Part shown: one piece after another, positions 32,001 through 36,679 of the stretch
Layout: every line of letters begins with the position of its first letter
Position numbering within the stretch: the first letter of the stretch is position 1
Origin: Verrucomicrobiaceae bacterium
GTDB lineage: Bacteria > Verrucomicrobiota > Verrucomicrobiia > Verrucomicrobiales > Verrucomicrobiaceae
Assembly (NCBI GenBank): GCA_027490195.1
Contig: JAIXYN010000008.1
Span: 1-64,000 of the forward strand
Direction of reading: 5' to 3'
Length of the DNA stretch: 64,000 nt
Notes under the pieces: model-generated
What the model saw: the letters and a program-made list of their open reading frames with translations, nothing else
Databases searched by the model: none
What the model was told of the DNA's origin: nothing
Position numbers and translations under genes: made by a program

Positions 32001-35000
32001 AGCCGACACCCGGATTGGTGATGGTGAAGCCTGCCACTCGGAAGGTCCCGGATCCTGTGCCGTCATCCACCATGTTGGCGATGGCGGTGGCCCCCGTGCC
32101 GCCGCCGCCTGTGATGAGGACGAGCGGAGCACCGATGTAGCCGCTGCCCTGCGTGCCGGGAGTCCCGATGCTGGCGACGCCATTGCCAGTCGGAGTGATC
32201 AGCGGCTGGGCGATGTTGACGGAGAAACCATTGGTGTCGATGACCGCCCCGCCAGCGAAGGCACCAAAGGCCCCATTGACATAGGCATTGCCGGCAACAG
32301 CCATGCCGGTGGTCAGATCGAGGAAAGCGGTGTTGCTGCCCGTGGCCTGCAATGTGCCGCCATTGAAGTTAAAGGTTCCAGTGGAGGTGCCCGTGGCACC
32401 TTTGGTGATGGTGAATGTTTGCAAAGTGCCGCCGTTGAGATTGGCGATGTTGGTTGCACCTGCGGCGTTATTCTGGCCAAAGGACACCGCACGCACGGGG
32501 CCGTTCATGATGGTGCCACCGAGCACGTTGAGAGTGTAGGTGCCAGCCGTGGCTCCCCAGCCGATGGCCAAATTTTGCGTCCCTGCAGAGTGATCGATCG
32601 TGCCACCTGTGATGCTTACCGAAGCGCCGGTGCCGGTGGCGCGTCCAAAGATGAGGTACTCGCCTACCGAGAGATTGCCGCCCGAAATCATCACGACCCC
32701 AGTTCCTGCATTTGCGGGCTGGAACCTTCCCACACTCACTGTCCCGCCTGACATGTTTAAATAACCGTAAGAGCCGGCAACAGCGCCAAACGCGAAGTTG
32801 GTGTCAGAGGCGGATGTCGGACTGATCACCGCGGTGGCACCGGGGAGAATGTTCAGAGCCGAATTGGCGGCGGCAAGGTTTCCAACAACGATATTGTTGA
32901 TCGTCACATTGGAGCCTGAATTCAAATTGAGCACGGAATTGCCGGCCACCCCCCCCAGGGTCCATCCGCCAGCGCCCGTATTGACCGTTCCGTTCAGGTT
33001 TGTGGCATAGGAGCCGTTCGCAACCGCAGTGGCACCGTTCAGAGCCATGGCACCCGTGGCGGTGAAGTTGCCATTGATGACGAGCGTTCCCGCACCTGTG
33101 GCGGTGATGCCGCCCGCACCGGAAATGGTGGAGTTGATGGTGAGGTCAGCTGAAGCGCTGGTGCTGTTGGCCGTGCTGAAGGGTGTCGCGGCGGTCGTCA
33201 GGTTGATGGTGCCGCCGTTGACCTGGCCACCGAGGACGTTGGTCGTGGCTGCGAAAGAGATGCCTCTGGCGGCGGAAAAGGTCAGCGTGCCGCCGTTGAG
33301 ATTGATCACCGGGGTGGCCGTGGTGGCGGCGCTTGTGCCGCCGAGGGTGATGGTCTGCGAGGTGGTGAAGGCGCGACCATTTAAATCAAGACCTGACACC
33401 GTACCTGCGACCAACGGGATGATGCTGATCGCGGAGCCGGAGGCGAGCGCATTGTCCACGCCCAACTGGATGTAGCCGTTATTGATGATGGTGGCACCGG
33501 TGTAGAGGCTGACCCCACCCAAATTGAGGGTGCCGGAACCGTTTTTGGTGAGCGCCAAGTTTGCCGCCGTACCGCTGCTCTGCAGCACACCGGTGTAAGT
33601 GGAGGACATGTTGTTGGCGCCGACGGTGAGGACGGTGCCAGCAGTCGCGCCACTGTTAAAGATACTGCCCGCGCCCGCGATTCCGCCGGCACTGAGCGCG
33701 AAATTGTTCATGTCGAGAGAACCATTGACGATGACCGTGCCGCCGGCCGCAGCCAGGGATGAGGCAACCGTTGGCCTGTAGGTGACACCGGTACCGATGG
33801 TTGTCTGGCCGGTATAGGTCGCGGCAACACTGGGGGAGTAAAAGGAACCCGCCGTTCCGGAATTGATGAGCGTGAGACCGCCTGCGGTGCCTGCGACTGC
33901 ACTTGCGACTGCGAGGGTGTTGCCGCTGCCGACGATATCGAAGGTGGCTGTGCCACCTGTGAGTGCGAAGGTGTGCGATGCCGCACCACTGCCTGCAATC
34001 GAGAGCGAAGATGTGGTCTGAAAAGTGGCACCGTCATTGAGGGTGATGATCGTAGCGGCGGCGGCGTTGCCGAGCTGGTTGTTATTGCTCACACTGAGCG
34101 TGCCGCTGTTGATGGAAATCGCGCCGCTAAAGGAGTTAGCGCCGGAGAGAATGAGCCGGCCCGTGCCCGCCTTGGTCAGTGCGGTGGCCCCTGTCGTGCC
34201 ATCGGCAATGATCGCACCGATGGTCAAATCGGCCGAACTGTATTGATGGATGACCAAATCCCCCGTGGTGGCGGAGTTGCTTGTTAGGGTGCCGGTGGTG
34301 CTGGTGATGCTGTAGGCATTGGAGCCGGTGAAGAGCAGGCCGCCGGCGGTGAGAGCCAGATTATTAGCACCCAGTGTGAAGGACTGGGAGGCTCCTGAAG
34401 GTGCGATTTTCAGGGTGTTGGTGGTGATACTGCCGAGGGGAGCCACGGAACCGGTCGCCAGGGAGTTGTTGGTGTCAGAACCGGCGGCTGGAGTGGCGCC
34501 CAAGGTCGTGTAGGAACCAGAGGCTAACCCCGTGATTGGGTTGGCGGCGGTGCCTCCGTTGGTGGCCCAGTCATAGCCAGCGCCGTTGTTTGTGTAAACG
34601 TAGCGAGCGCTGAAGATGTTTTGCACCAGCGTTATGGTGCTAGTGAAGACACCGTTGTTCGCTGCCGAGGGAGCATTGATCAGCAGGGAGGAGCCAGCCG
34701 TCGTGGGTGCCGTGAGCGTGGTGAGCTGTAATCTGGTGAGTGCGCCACCACCTGGATCCACGACGACGATCTGACCACCGCGCGCGCCTACCGTGATAGC
34801 GCCCAAGGTTTGCGTCACGGTGGCACCGCTGCGACCGGTGACCCTGAGGGTGCCGCCGCCGAGGGTCATCGCGCGGGCAGTGGTCATGCTGGCAGTGGCA
34901 GAGCCATTCACTGCGTAGTTGATGTCCACTGTGCCAGCATTGAGCGTCCAGGCGCCCGTATTGTTACCCACATTGGCCGTGGGAGTGGCAATGGTGAGCG

Positions 35001-36447
35001 TGCCACCCGAATTTTTGACCAACGTCATGTTGGCAGCAGTTGCTGCGCTGAAAGTACCCGACCAGGTGGTGTTCTGAGGACCGGCGGTGTTGCCGAGGGT
35101 CAGTGCGGCGGTGGTGCCGCTGCTGTTGTTGATGGTACCAGAGCCGCTGATGGAGGCGACTGTGACCGCGAGCGCATTGACATCAAAGGTGGCACCCGAA
35201 TTGACCGTGAGCGAGGTGCCCGCAGGGAGCGATGAGGCGATGCCGTTTTGCAAGGTGCCGAAAGCGACCGTGGTGGAACCGGCATAGGTGGCTGCACCGG
35301 AGAGCCTTAAAATGCCCGTGTTGCCAGAGGTGCCAACGGTCAGCGAGCCAGGGCCATTGATCGCGGTGCTGTTTGTGAGAGTCTGGCCTGATGCGACTGC
35401 GATGGTGCCCCCGGAGGCCCCAAGCCCAATGGCATTGGTCATGGTGGTTGTGGTGGTGTTGAGCAAGGCACCCCCATTAAGCACGACATAGCCGCCGCCC
35501 AGCGTGGTGTTCAGGCCGAAACTCACGGTTCCGGCATTGACGATGGTGTTGACCAAGGCGGTGCTGTTGGATGTGCTGGTAAAAGTCAGGGTGCCGGAGT
35601 TCGTCTTGGTGAGATTGACCGTGCCAGCCGCAGTGCTGGTGCCTGTGATGCCGACGACGGAGAGAGCTCCATCGACCGTCAAGGTGTTGGTCACATCCAA
35701 GTTTGCGCCACCGACACCGATGATAGGCCCGCGGTTAGCACCGAGACTGAAGGTGCCGGAGGTCTGGAGAGTGCCGCCGGTAAACCTAAGCGTGTTGGAA
35801 GCGCCGCCGGAACCCAGGTTGTTCGCTGCCGTGATGATGATCGTGCCACCGGCGAGATTGACGCCGCCGCCAAAAGTGTTCGCACCCGCAAGCGTCAAGG
35901 CACCCGCACCGAATTTGGTGAAACCAAAGTTCGAGCCGCCATCACTGATAACGCCAGTATTGATGGTCAGACTGCCTGCGCCGCCCAGAAAGGCACTGGT
36001 TCCAAGCACTAGGTTTGAAGTGATGGTGGTGGAGCCTGTGGTGGCATTTACCACGGGGGACAACCCACCCGCAGGGCTGAGCGTGAGGTTGCTGCCGCCG
36101 CCCGCAAGCGTGTAGCCGCCGACATTGAACGTCAGTCCGGCAACCGTGATCGGTGCCCCCAAAGTCACCGTTCCCGCTGTGCCAGCGAAGACCGTTGTGT
36201 CGCCCGCGTTGAGCAAATTGCTCCAAGCCTGATCGAAGGCCGTGACCCCATTCCACCAGTTTGCGTTGCTGGTATTCCAAGTGCCCGAGCCGCCGAGGCC
36301 CGTACCGGTGGAAGCGTTGCCCGTTGCAAATGCATCAGCGTCCCAGTAGAGCGTTGCTGCCTGCAAAGGCTGGCCGATTTGCCATGAAAGCATCAATGCC
36401 GTCATGAGCGTGCCGATGAACCGCCGGTAAGCGCGTAAGTACTTCAT
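11047..36447 (-). CDS. Giant exported protein of autotransporter-associated beta-strand repeats with PEP-CTERM-type tail (8466 aa)
   Basis: A single uninterrupted 25.4-kb frame. The N-terminus MKYLRAYRRF..LMTALMLSW..QPLQA is a signal peptide with cleavage near residue 30. The body is Gly/Thr/Ser/Ala/Asn-rich and repeats the PATR motif (TIGR02601 type), for example LTKAGAGTLTLTGANTYTGL and FTKSGAGVLWVTGSNSGFLG. I counted at least 27 clear copies and many weaker ones. This implies a very long right-handed beta-solenoid. Trp-rich headers (YWDAD near 33, LFWKGSFDNSW near 1714, PKWTGFDTT near 4861, FYWKGGVNTSW near 6386, RYWTGQVAGGSW near 7053) divide it into five sections. The C-terminus is VVVPEPSRVLF, a hydrophobic stretch and RRRR, a PEP-CTERM sorting signal (exosortase substrate), not an autotransporter barrel. 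A surface adhesin or matrix protein is the likely role; this is inferred. Neighbours give no further clue. Confidence 0.9.
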   Translation of the reverse strand: MKYLRAYRRFIGTLMTALMLSWQIGQPLQAATLYWDADAFATGNASTGTGLGGSGTWNTSNANWWNGVTAFDQAWSNLLNAGDTTVFAGTAGTVTLGAPITVAGLTFNVGGYTLAGGGSNLTLSPAGGLSPVVNATTGSTTITSNLVLGTSAFLGGAGSLTINTGVISDGGSNFGFTKFGAGALTLAGANTFGGGVNLAGGTIIITAANNLGSGGASNTLRFTGGTLQTSGTFSLGANRGPIIGVGGANLDVTNTLTVDGALSVVGITGTSTAAGTVNLTKTNSGTLTFTSTSNSTALVNTIVNAGTVSFGLNTTLGGGYVVLNGGALLNTTTTTMTNAIGLGASGGTIAVASGQTLTNSTAINGPGSLTVGTSGNTGILRLSGAATYAGSTTVAFGTLQNGIASSLPAGTSLTVNSGATFDVNALAVTVASISGSGTINNSSGTTAALTLGNTAGPQNTTWSGTFSAATAANMTLVKNSGGTLTIATPTANVGNNTGAWTLNAGTVDINYAVNGSATASMTTARAMTLGGGTLRVTGRSGATVTQTLGAITVGARGGQIVVVDPGGGALTRLQLTTLTAPTTAGSSLLINAPSAANNGVFTSTITLVQNIFSARYVYTNNGAGYDWATNGGTAANPITGLASGSYTTLGATPAAGSDTNNSLATGSVAPLGSITTNTLKIAPSGASQSFTLGANNLALTAGGLLFTGSNAYSITSTTGTLTSNSATTGDLVIHQYSSADLTIGAIIADGTTGATALTKAGTGRLILSGANSFSGAISINSGTLSVSNNNQLGNAAAATIITLNDGATFQTTSSLSIAGSGAASHTFALTGGTATFDIVGSGNTLAVASAVAGTAGGLTLINSGTAGSFYSPSVAATYTGQTTIGTGVTYRPTVASSLAAAGGTVIVNGSLDMNNFALSAGGIAGAGSIFNSGATAGTVLTVGANNMSSTYTGVLQSSGTAANLALTKNGSGTLNLGGVSLYTGATIINNGYIQLGVDNALASGSAISIIPLVAGTVSGLDLNGRAFTTSQTITLGGTSAATTATPVINLNGGTLTFSAARGISFAATTNVLGGQVNGGTINLTTAATPFSTANSTSASADLTINSTISGAGGITATGAGTLVINGNFTATGAMALNGATAVANGSYATNLNGTVNTGAGGWTLGGVAGNSVLNLNSGSNVTINNIVVGNLAAANSALNILPGATAVISPTSASDTNFAFGAVAGSYGYLNMSGGTVSVGRFQPANAGTGVVMISGGNLSVGEYLIFGRATGTGASVSITGGTIDHSAGTQNLAIGWGATAGTYTLNVLGGTIMNGPVRAVSFGQNNAAGATNIANLNGGTLQTFTITKGATGTSTGTFNFNGGTLQATGSNTAFLDLTTGMAVAGNAYVNGAFGAFAGGAVIDTNGFSVNIAQPLITPTGNGVASIGTPGTQGSGYIGAPLVLITGGGGTGATAIANMVDDGTGSGTFRVAGFTITNPGVGYTGTPTYTLTGGGAVTAATTDGAVTTSANTSGGLTKNGNGILTLSGANTYTGATTSNAGALFVAGSLNGSASLTANAGARISILNSGSISNVATLNAAGGSITINGTLSTPGAITAVTVSGGGTLNLLNGTGTALSGLTTLNLGSGIGPANLGIEAGTSTGTLTTSNAAVTTGTVNLNVTPITGFTLGSTYNLLAAPSGLDTASYKVLLGGYTFTSSVTGSLVSITPTAAVTGSLFWKGSFDNSWTTFNSTDTNWTTDILGTNNAQTTPGSANTVVFSGNGLSATSLTTTLDANISINDLVINSNKGSGPLNTLTIASGAGTNTLTIAPGASTDGINMQTGAPASVNISAPLTLGATQTWTVADSGSTLAVSGVISGAAGVSLNKAGAGTLALTGSGSVFGGAGTSVNVLAGTLQFSAAAQLGHALNTLSLGTSSNVVTLMYSGASSTVSQNIALGSLVGSTTGQTINVGSGTNLVLSGIISGGPLPGVANTAMTIAGGGMVTLAGTNTFTGNVVVTGSGTTLSFSSAALSNADVNSTIGAAGAHTYTVQNGGIISVNGSSTINVTSGSGKVFVVGTGGGTFDVGTGSILQMDDASQFALSSNLTKTGAGVLWLGNDYSSAITAGNSVFVNAGTLRLGNINALGGSGSKAAIIMASGTTLDLRVNGGGVLGNNVTLNGDITLSSGRVTAAATNITETFGALTMGGGTLTFISGNGNTAPAVAHVAFTSTTLSGSPTFNLNNVNGAGIATLGLGTLNDGGVARTITLTTTGSPSALSIGGTSPSTYSGTINVTNGTYLVLAGAGATGTGTVNVTNGSVVYAATSANSGGTILIGDTTGSSAATLSVGASGVVVNNPFVLQTGSTGTTTINTVSAATSANSANAFGMPLGGFGTISQSFNINKTSTLASSSFNFGAAAGTSLILTGAIGESGGTRTFTSTGPGTIYLLGDKTFTGGINITGGTLVLGQSTSNFTGTTTINGGALALLTGYTLPGAITVGSAASGSSIQYLVGGVTTDLSSSLTLTNGGNLTLDVLPTVSITYATAFGSSTTSGLSKAGGGTLTLAPATGSNTFTGPLTVGAGTLNLNFVSGGTASNIVSGSSILQMQGGTLTVNGNTNTNAVAQAFASTNLQAGQSVVTLTKGSATTVGLTLGAITRSAGAAINFSLLPASTSINIAGNSNNAAGILGGWATYNTSATLTDWAMNNGSNLVAPYAGYTAMSSANANTGTVTTNFNIASGTITPTTSSAISINSLRLQANSTVLALGTANRLTINNSNGGIMYALTSGTGTISGTAAVATGLGMVSTGTASGGELLIYVNAGGTLTISAGVGGVASTTNGFGITKSGGGTLNLTNGTASNLNNYNGQTVINGGVLQALAPDRLGSSSGITLNGGTLFSGSTSLSGSITQALTLGLSGGTLSYNSTTGTGSGNGGWNNATAIAFLGSGSRTLTLTGTNTDRIATLVGALGDGGGPTSLIVSGGTVTSGFQLSGANSYSGPTLLQGGYLILNNASALPSMSALTFNGTGSNLAELEFTATSGTTFTRSLGTGTGQVQWLGNGGFSAGAGTNTATGSVIVNLGGAGATVTWGSGGFVPSSFTLGFNQSSLNNPSLGAVDFQNGIDFGNATTRTIEVANGSYAFNTSGIASSNTGFDAKLSGNLLSTSTGGFTKSGAGVLWVTGSNSGFLGNMTIANGFTLFANASALPANAGGLTVSSTATATGGVVLLGQTNFTTLFSRLNSASSGTLALDTSSAENINFNAAGLTNARFGAFSTVVYQGLFTPGTAGVYKLNGPQGNNVANAAGLSSLVLTRQNAISGTASTLDVGSGILLLGSSNAFGDPTRGVNIQPQAALNGAAGGNSAVVYVAKDGALGSGPISLTNAQSVTATPSMVLGAAYGDHTLANNISINNTGGITNVNFVLGGDTASDLVPSAGRMTYTGTLSVAGTSNIVINPRTTGYILNGSISGSPIIHISGGASLVVFNNLNNTLTPSAYSSSTLFMSSAPTFLIGNSRDLGDTATARVLNWNSNAIFGILPGVGDITTSSNITFGDNGNNFNKIIDVPTSQTLKVASGLISANRTGQLYTKTGTGTFDIGAILNPGTGASTWGTAGIEIRQGTLKADFGNAAAATNIIGLAATGTAAAPLTLSGGTLLLVGKSGVANTQAFGALTVNLGANAITLNSNGATLGASFTSMGTRAAGGTVALTLPEAVPASVTVTTGLVSQNSLLVDTAGRKSAFMVVGTQNTLGGAITDWASVSGTAIVALSSYTATTGTTISGNATVATSVDTTLAANAAADSLRFNLAEARTLNLGGFTLNTGGILVTSAVGANASTISGGSLSTASGAAANADLVIYQDNANAAGALTISAGIVDNGANAVALTKSGAGELVLSGASSFSGNLNLNAGAVTFNAVNGLGSGNGAINLAGAALRYTGASDPSNSGTLTNANVNILRPTTLTVDNGATLTMTGTVTSTLLSPVFEQLTKTGAGTLSLSGNGSNVLLVVVQQGTLILNKSGGNVNAVGVSAINVLSNVGLTVENGALVKLGGDSASGDQILNSTSVQLNGTGTLDLAGRNETIDGLGGQAASIITNSNTLGAVLTVGSSSMALGGPKQYDGVLQDGAGTLGLTMIGGNIFTLTGVNTYTGKTTITGQQYLTTGVYFGGISISSEANLGSNPVNFTSDQWSLNGGRLVMTDNVTLDASRNNVGITLGAGGGIFEVADTKTFTIAAANIITGTGGFTKEGLGTVVMLGGANSYTGKTILNQGVLSISAQGALGGNPVATTADQLTFNGGQLVTTASLSLNDSNRGITIQGYGGTLTPALGTTLTVTDDISGTGDLTINGAGTVVLGGANTPWTGKTLLLGGELQISSDVNLGTPPTSAVANQLQISNNAIFRLTADMSFNVNRGVTIGTGGATINVDASKLATIAGNLALDAGTLTKTGAGVLVLSGTSSAASGTQVAVSAGVLRLASTGALSTSSNVSLSGGAVIELVSSDFTRALGTGNNEIQWTGSGGFGAYGADRNVNLGGAGATVVWNSGSFVPTGSALVLSSSTSDSTVNLQNGIDTNGALRTVQVADGSSATDAVLSGSLSDSGTGGGIVKTGAGTLSLTGSSTYAGTTQISGGTLLAGAANVFSSSSAFTLNNTAGVTLDLSSNNQTIGSLSGGGATGGNVALGSGVLTAGGNNATTFYDGVISGTSGGLSKVGTGNMSLTNAQAYTGATTISGGGLFVNSTLATSGVSVGASGTLGGSGSIAALTTVSSGGTLQAGDVTSTGSLTLSGGLTFLGGGTIKVGQVAEGTPNILNVGALTVGSAAASITINVITNSPSGYVNATPYTLLTYTGGSILGTAGFSAFTLGTIAGTNSRTTGTLADTGSAITLTLTAENPKWTGFDTTAGAASSRWAQDDTLFVNPVTNWATSTPTSYLEGDVVLFDDSATGSKTVDISDGDVHPSSVTFNNSSGAGNIYTITGSNGMAGTANLTKSGAGTLVINNTNSFNGGIILNGGVIQLGATGALGTTNGLLFGASVAAGTKLQLNSNSITLAGLNTNATPGSAVVENGGGADATLTLNLQTVGGPPSGDATSVFAGVLQDGSSGSLGLTQTGNGSLTLTGASTYTGLTTISGGTLRIGNGGTTGSIVGTGGITNNASLIFNRSDAYSYTGNITGTGITQVTGGGTLTLTGSLGSTGGTTIDSTNTLNIGNGGAGGSIFGNILNNGALKFNTTSTGLVVSGNITGTGSLENIAGVTILAGTNNFGTGSSTTITGGTLQIGNGGTTGSITGNILDNGVLAFSRSDNSTFAGNITGSGSVLINMSSPAAVKTLSGTNDYLGGVSIAQGVLALGSTTAVPTGSAVSIGGTGTSGTLDLNGFNLSVSSLTTAGVAANQTITNNSTTSNSVLTYNSAASSTFGGLLSNGASRNISLVVTGGGTLDLANTNSFTGGVSVLNGTIQLDANGALGTGAITLGTTGTNGVLDLNGFSQTVSSLAVGAGAVAGSQIVGNSSTSADGFLTINGTSSFGGLIRDELGSGTFKTGLIIASGTTTLTNANTYTGATQVNSGATLQLGNGGTTGSLSNGTTITDNGTLSFNRSDVVTFGATVSGSGGLQQVGSGSLELTGANSYSGVTVLNNASATLRTSGTNSSAIGGTTLTAGTLLLNNTGANNGGLAGGTIIISGGTIDNITGSALTLAQNNSVTINGSFIFTGSNDLNFGTGAVNNSVTAQTITIGGTGRTLTLGAMTNTTGTGINTITVNGAGNTFVLGSYALSNNATSRIDVITGSANVIINGAVTNGGSSTASGLTFTGTGIMTLNGASNYGGTTTQTTAGSTMVFNGSNSGTGGTTLTNGTIQLGGSVNGGIAAVGTLTLSAGTLQAVGAARTISNPVSFTAVTVSGSQSLTMSGNFSVVNAAGRTLTNSITGGGSLTIGQAGSSVFLSNSLTVAGGLTIAGAANTSVLGDIRDANGAGLSSAFSITNTGITTLSGSSTYTGTTTMNSTGTLVLSGSNSSSGAFTLTAGNLQFNGSSNGGIASGLLTLTAGTIQALNASRSLSNAVLLTAVTVTGTQSLDLNGKLTGATGGSRTLTNNIGAGSTLTIGSVDINNDTGATARTLTIAGSGNTTITGVIANGAGTTTNNALTITNTGTTTLSGANTYSGNTTISAGTVKMGASSVIPGGTGRGNVSFNPATAVTATLDLNGFNQSVNGFASSGAGTTILDNTAAGAATLTVGGNDQVSTFAGTIQNSSGSISLVKTGVGTQTLSGTTLTYSGTTTVSAGTLSITGSVGAALQTTGITVAGGATLNTLNTVGQTLDLVAGTLNLGAGTGTTTLGLDLGSSSAYDRYITSAVATTANAVQFNINFIAGHGVGTYDLLTAAGGLDTASYSLGSITGAAGVKVSLQPITSTLVQLSATAAAGDFYWKGGVNTSWTGAASGTGNTNFGTDISGTQATIFANGTPGLNSSVFFNATGITGTTLTTTLDAAFSIKDLTFNNTVGTGPLGTINLNAGTGGSLTLTPSVATSGINVQTGAPAAITIGAPVVLGADQTWTVTETANTLTVSGIISQTGGARALTKAGSGTLVLSGINTYDGVTTISGGIVSLTGTTATLGSAVGGTVVQSGAALRLLSSMTVADNLTLSGTGVGAGANSYGAVLMNANNGTWTFSGVITLAGGAALDTYQAGLATINIAQGILGTGDLTLAGGAANNGSTLYNLQGQSSYTGDTYITTFSSQGNTVQNAIHNALPITTILRLQATSGTTTFGKYKLNGFNQEVAGIQASVAANTLNSIVGGSSTLSTLTVNSSSNTTFDGQLGNTGTDENNLGLTKSGTGTLTLTAANTFSGPLTVTGGFIAFSSAPATSGALGNTTVVNLDGGGISYTAATSTSLNRSVAIGAANGTVDVASPTGVLNIASVTSTGGDFVKTGLGTVQIAGTTTLNGGAAGVTVSNGTLKATFSSSGISSLNVAGTGNMNFNNSVIDTLTLGNAAAALTLHNGARLGLELTNLGTNDSITVGASGTASAGGTITLDFSGTVAGLTTYNLLIAAGGGLNPGGNTVNYVLGNAPSGFNYIINATDTLVSVSTFILSNRYWTGQVAGGSWAPTGVTNWSSTADGLTDPGTTPVSADAVIFSASNAPFTSGTSIDTTLDQAFVIDSLQFTNLPATITTVSINSGIGGLASTLTLAPVSSTNGIAVAANGGAVTIGAPVIASTAQTWSVNGTGASSLTLSGPVTFTGSVTKTGAGALTLSGTGNSGSGAFTLTTGTLNLNSDAALGTGIFTIGAGTTLNNTGAALATLSNSAVNWNGDFTFTGSQSLNLGTGAVALGASLTATVSGQNLMVGGAVGDGGNNRSLTKAGAGTLTLTGANTYTGLTTVSTGVLNIRNNTALGTTATGTTIASGAALEIQGDITVGSEALTLSGTGVSTGGALRNISGTNTFGGLVTLAAATRINSDADTLTLSNTGPITGATFGLTVGGSGNTTIASRIATTTGTLNKDGSGTLTLSGLSSTAASNYTGLTTLDGGTTAITTTAALTGGLTIGASAGSANLSTLNLDNGSATFTGAFLVQTNAATANTISIGSGQTLRFNNAVALGYNSAATSFTRLTVTGAGTLTIGAVGAATNQNVVVGNGTTANISNAGIWDMSGLSTFYANLGTGTFRVGQGTNSSGTGTAGSTLILAASSTIVATTITSDSPDGNVTQVIKLGSGANEFNANTITIGGAANRGMGTLDFNGSNGTFKVRNLAGTGRADMNVQNGGATTGFALSGLVDLSAHSADLLLGTLAIAGRSGGAGTGGTGSFTFDTGVLDATTVNLAIRSGTTLTSGAITGTLNLGGTTSGTSVTIGTLTMSSNSVGTAVSTGATTSTLSISGIGTTSISTLNMGSNAGSGASGSTSGVSATVNVSGSTTTIGSLNMAVNANQASVGAATTAASTLNISSGSVTVTNDISMGSTSLFVQNSINNAINITGGSLSVGGNIAYTNGVGSETVAITLNGGMLDMTNGSIGSSGAPITFNAQSGTLRNLLELNGGGTLNKTTSGTLTLDTANSYSGATTVSAGLLIISNGSALGTTTNGTSVAAGGNLQLSNNITVTDETLSLTAGAGGDAILSNADGNNTWSTAITVNTGTDANNRVRILSAAGSSLLIVGAVDLSSGTQDFVIGGPGDGEINGQITGSQRLFKSSVGSGTWILSGDNSSTFTGKTTISNGAVQISSEANLGATPGAYVADQLTLGGGSTSGTLKTTATTSLSTSRGVTVAAGGGSFDIAASTTLTVNSIVTGGGALTKEGAGTLLLMASNTNTGTLTVNNGILGGTGTVGGDLIVSRGGMVAPGVEAEGRLTLTGALTVSSGGTLLMQLGGATANDAFTIQSQMDSNGNLTGLIGSVPPAWSTYLAGTTLHDNILVNGISAPTINGTLKIDPTFLYGYNPSYGDIFKLIDWTAAGSIAGTTSFDYTGLTLNGLSFNSDLFASNGILVVVPEPSRVLFLMLGLLGLMLRRRRTGSIS
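11060..11134 (-). other. PEP-CTERM-like sorting signal coding region
   Basis: It encodes VPEPS, a 14-residue hydrophobic helix (RVLFLMLGLLGLML) and an RRRR cluster, the three-part layout of PEP-CTERM tails recognised by exosortase/EpsH-type enzymes. No exosortase gene is present in the window. Confidence 0.8.
14800..15440 (-). repeat. Intragenic module copy C of the giant gene
   Basis: It encodes about 210 residues running from a YNLLIAAGGGLN segment through the RYWTG header, TTLDQAFVIDSLQF and TAQTWSV to TKTGAGALTLSG. The same order of motifs occurs at 16800-17445 and 30830-31440. Boundaries are approximate. Confidence 0.6.
16800..17445 (-). repeat. Intragenic module copy B of the giant gene
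   Basis: It encodes YDLLTAAGGLDTASY, the FYWKGG header, TTTLDAAFSIKDLTFNN, GINVQTGAPAAITIGAP, DQTWTV and TVSGIIS. It is closely similar to copy A (30830-31440), which shares GLDTASY, FWKG, TTTLDANISI, GINMQTGAPA, TQTWTV and VSGVIS in the same order. Boundaries are approximate. Confidence 0.65.
30830..31440 (-). repeat. Intragenic module copy A of the giant gene
   Basis: It encodes YNLLAAPSGLDTASY, the LFWKGSFDNSW header, TTTLDANISINDLVINS, GPLNTLTIASG, DGINMQTGAPASV, TQTWTV and VSGVIS. It is a longer duplicated unit than the short PATR repeats. Boundaries are approximate. Confidence 0.65.
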
Positions 36448-36679
36448 AATTAATTCGGTTGGGGGGAGGTAGAGGGTACGAGAAAACGAGGTGCAAAGGC
36501 AAGACTTTATTCGATATTACAGTAAAGATATCATTGCCCGCCCATTCCTTTTAAAGGTTGTATTTACCCCAGAACGCGAGGTTTTCTGACAACCCATGCT
36601 CTTTCATACCGTAACGCAGCGCCAAACCATCTTCAGCTCCTGGCAAGATGTCACTTTTCGCTGCGTTTCACCCCGCCGC
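36448..36679. promoter_or_regulatory. AT-richer spacer between the divergent giant gene and sulfatase
   Basis: About 230 bp, clearly more AT-rich around 36500-36560 (TTTATTCGATATTACAGTAAAG, TTTTAAAGG, TTGTATTTA) than the rest of the window. Promoters for both divergent genes should lie here. The giant gene start is preceded by GAATTAATT and not by a Shine-Dalgarno sequence. No pair of -35/-10 boxes with good spacing was convincing on either strand. Confidence 0.35.

Noticed and set aside
12626-35235. Dozens of long plus-strand ORFs across 11-36 kb (for example 12626-13294, 18841-19941, 30649-31680)
   Set aside because: All are antisense shadows of the same repeats, rich in Val/Pro/Ala, with no start signals and overlapping each other in different frames.
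11047-36447. Reading the repetitive giant gene as a CRISPR or tandem satellite array
   Set aside because: The DNA periodicity follows degenerate protein repeats in one frame. There is no constant repeat with unique spacers, and no cas gene is present.
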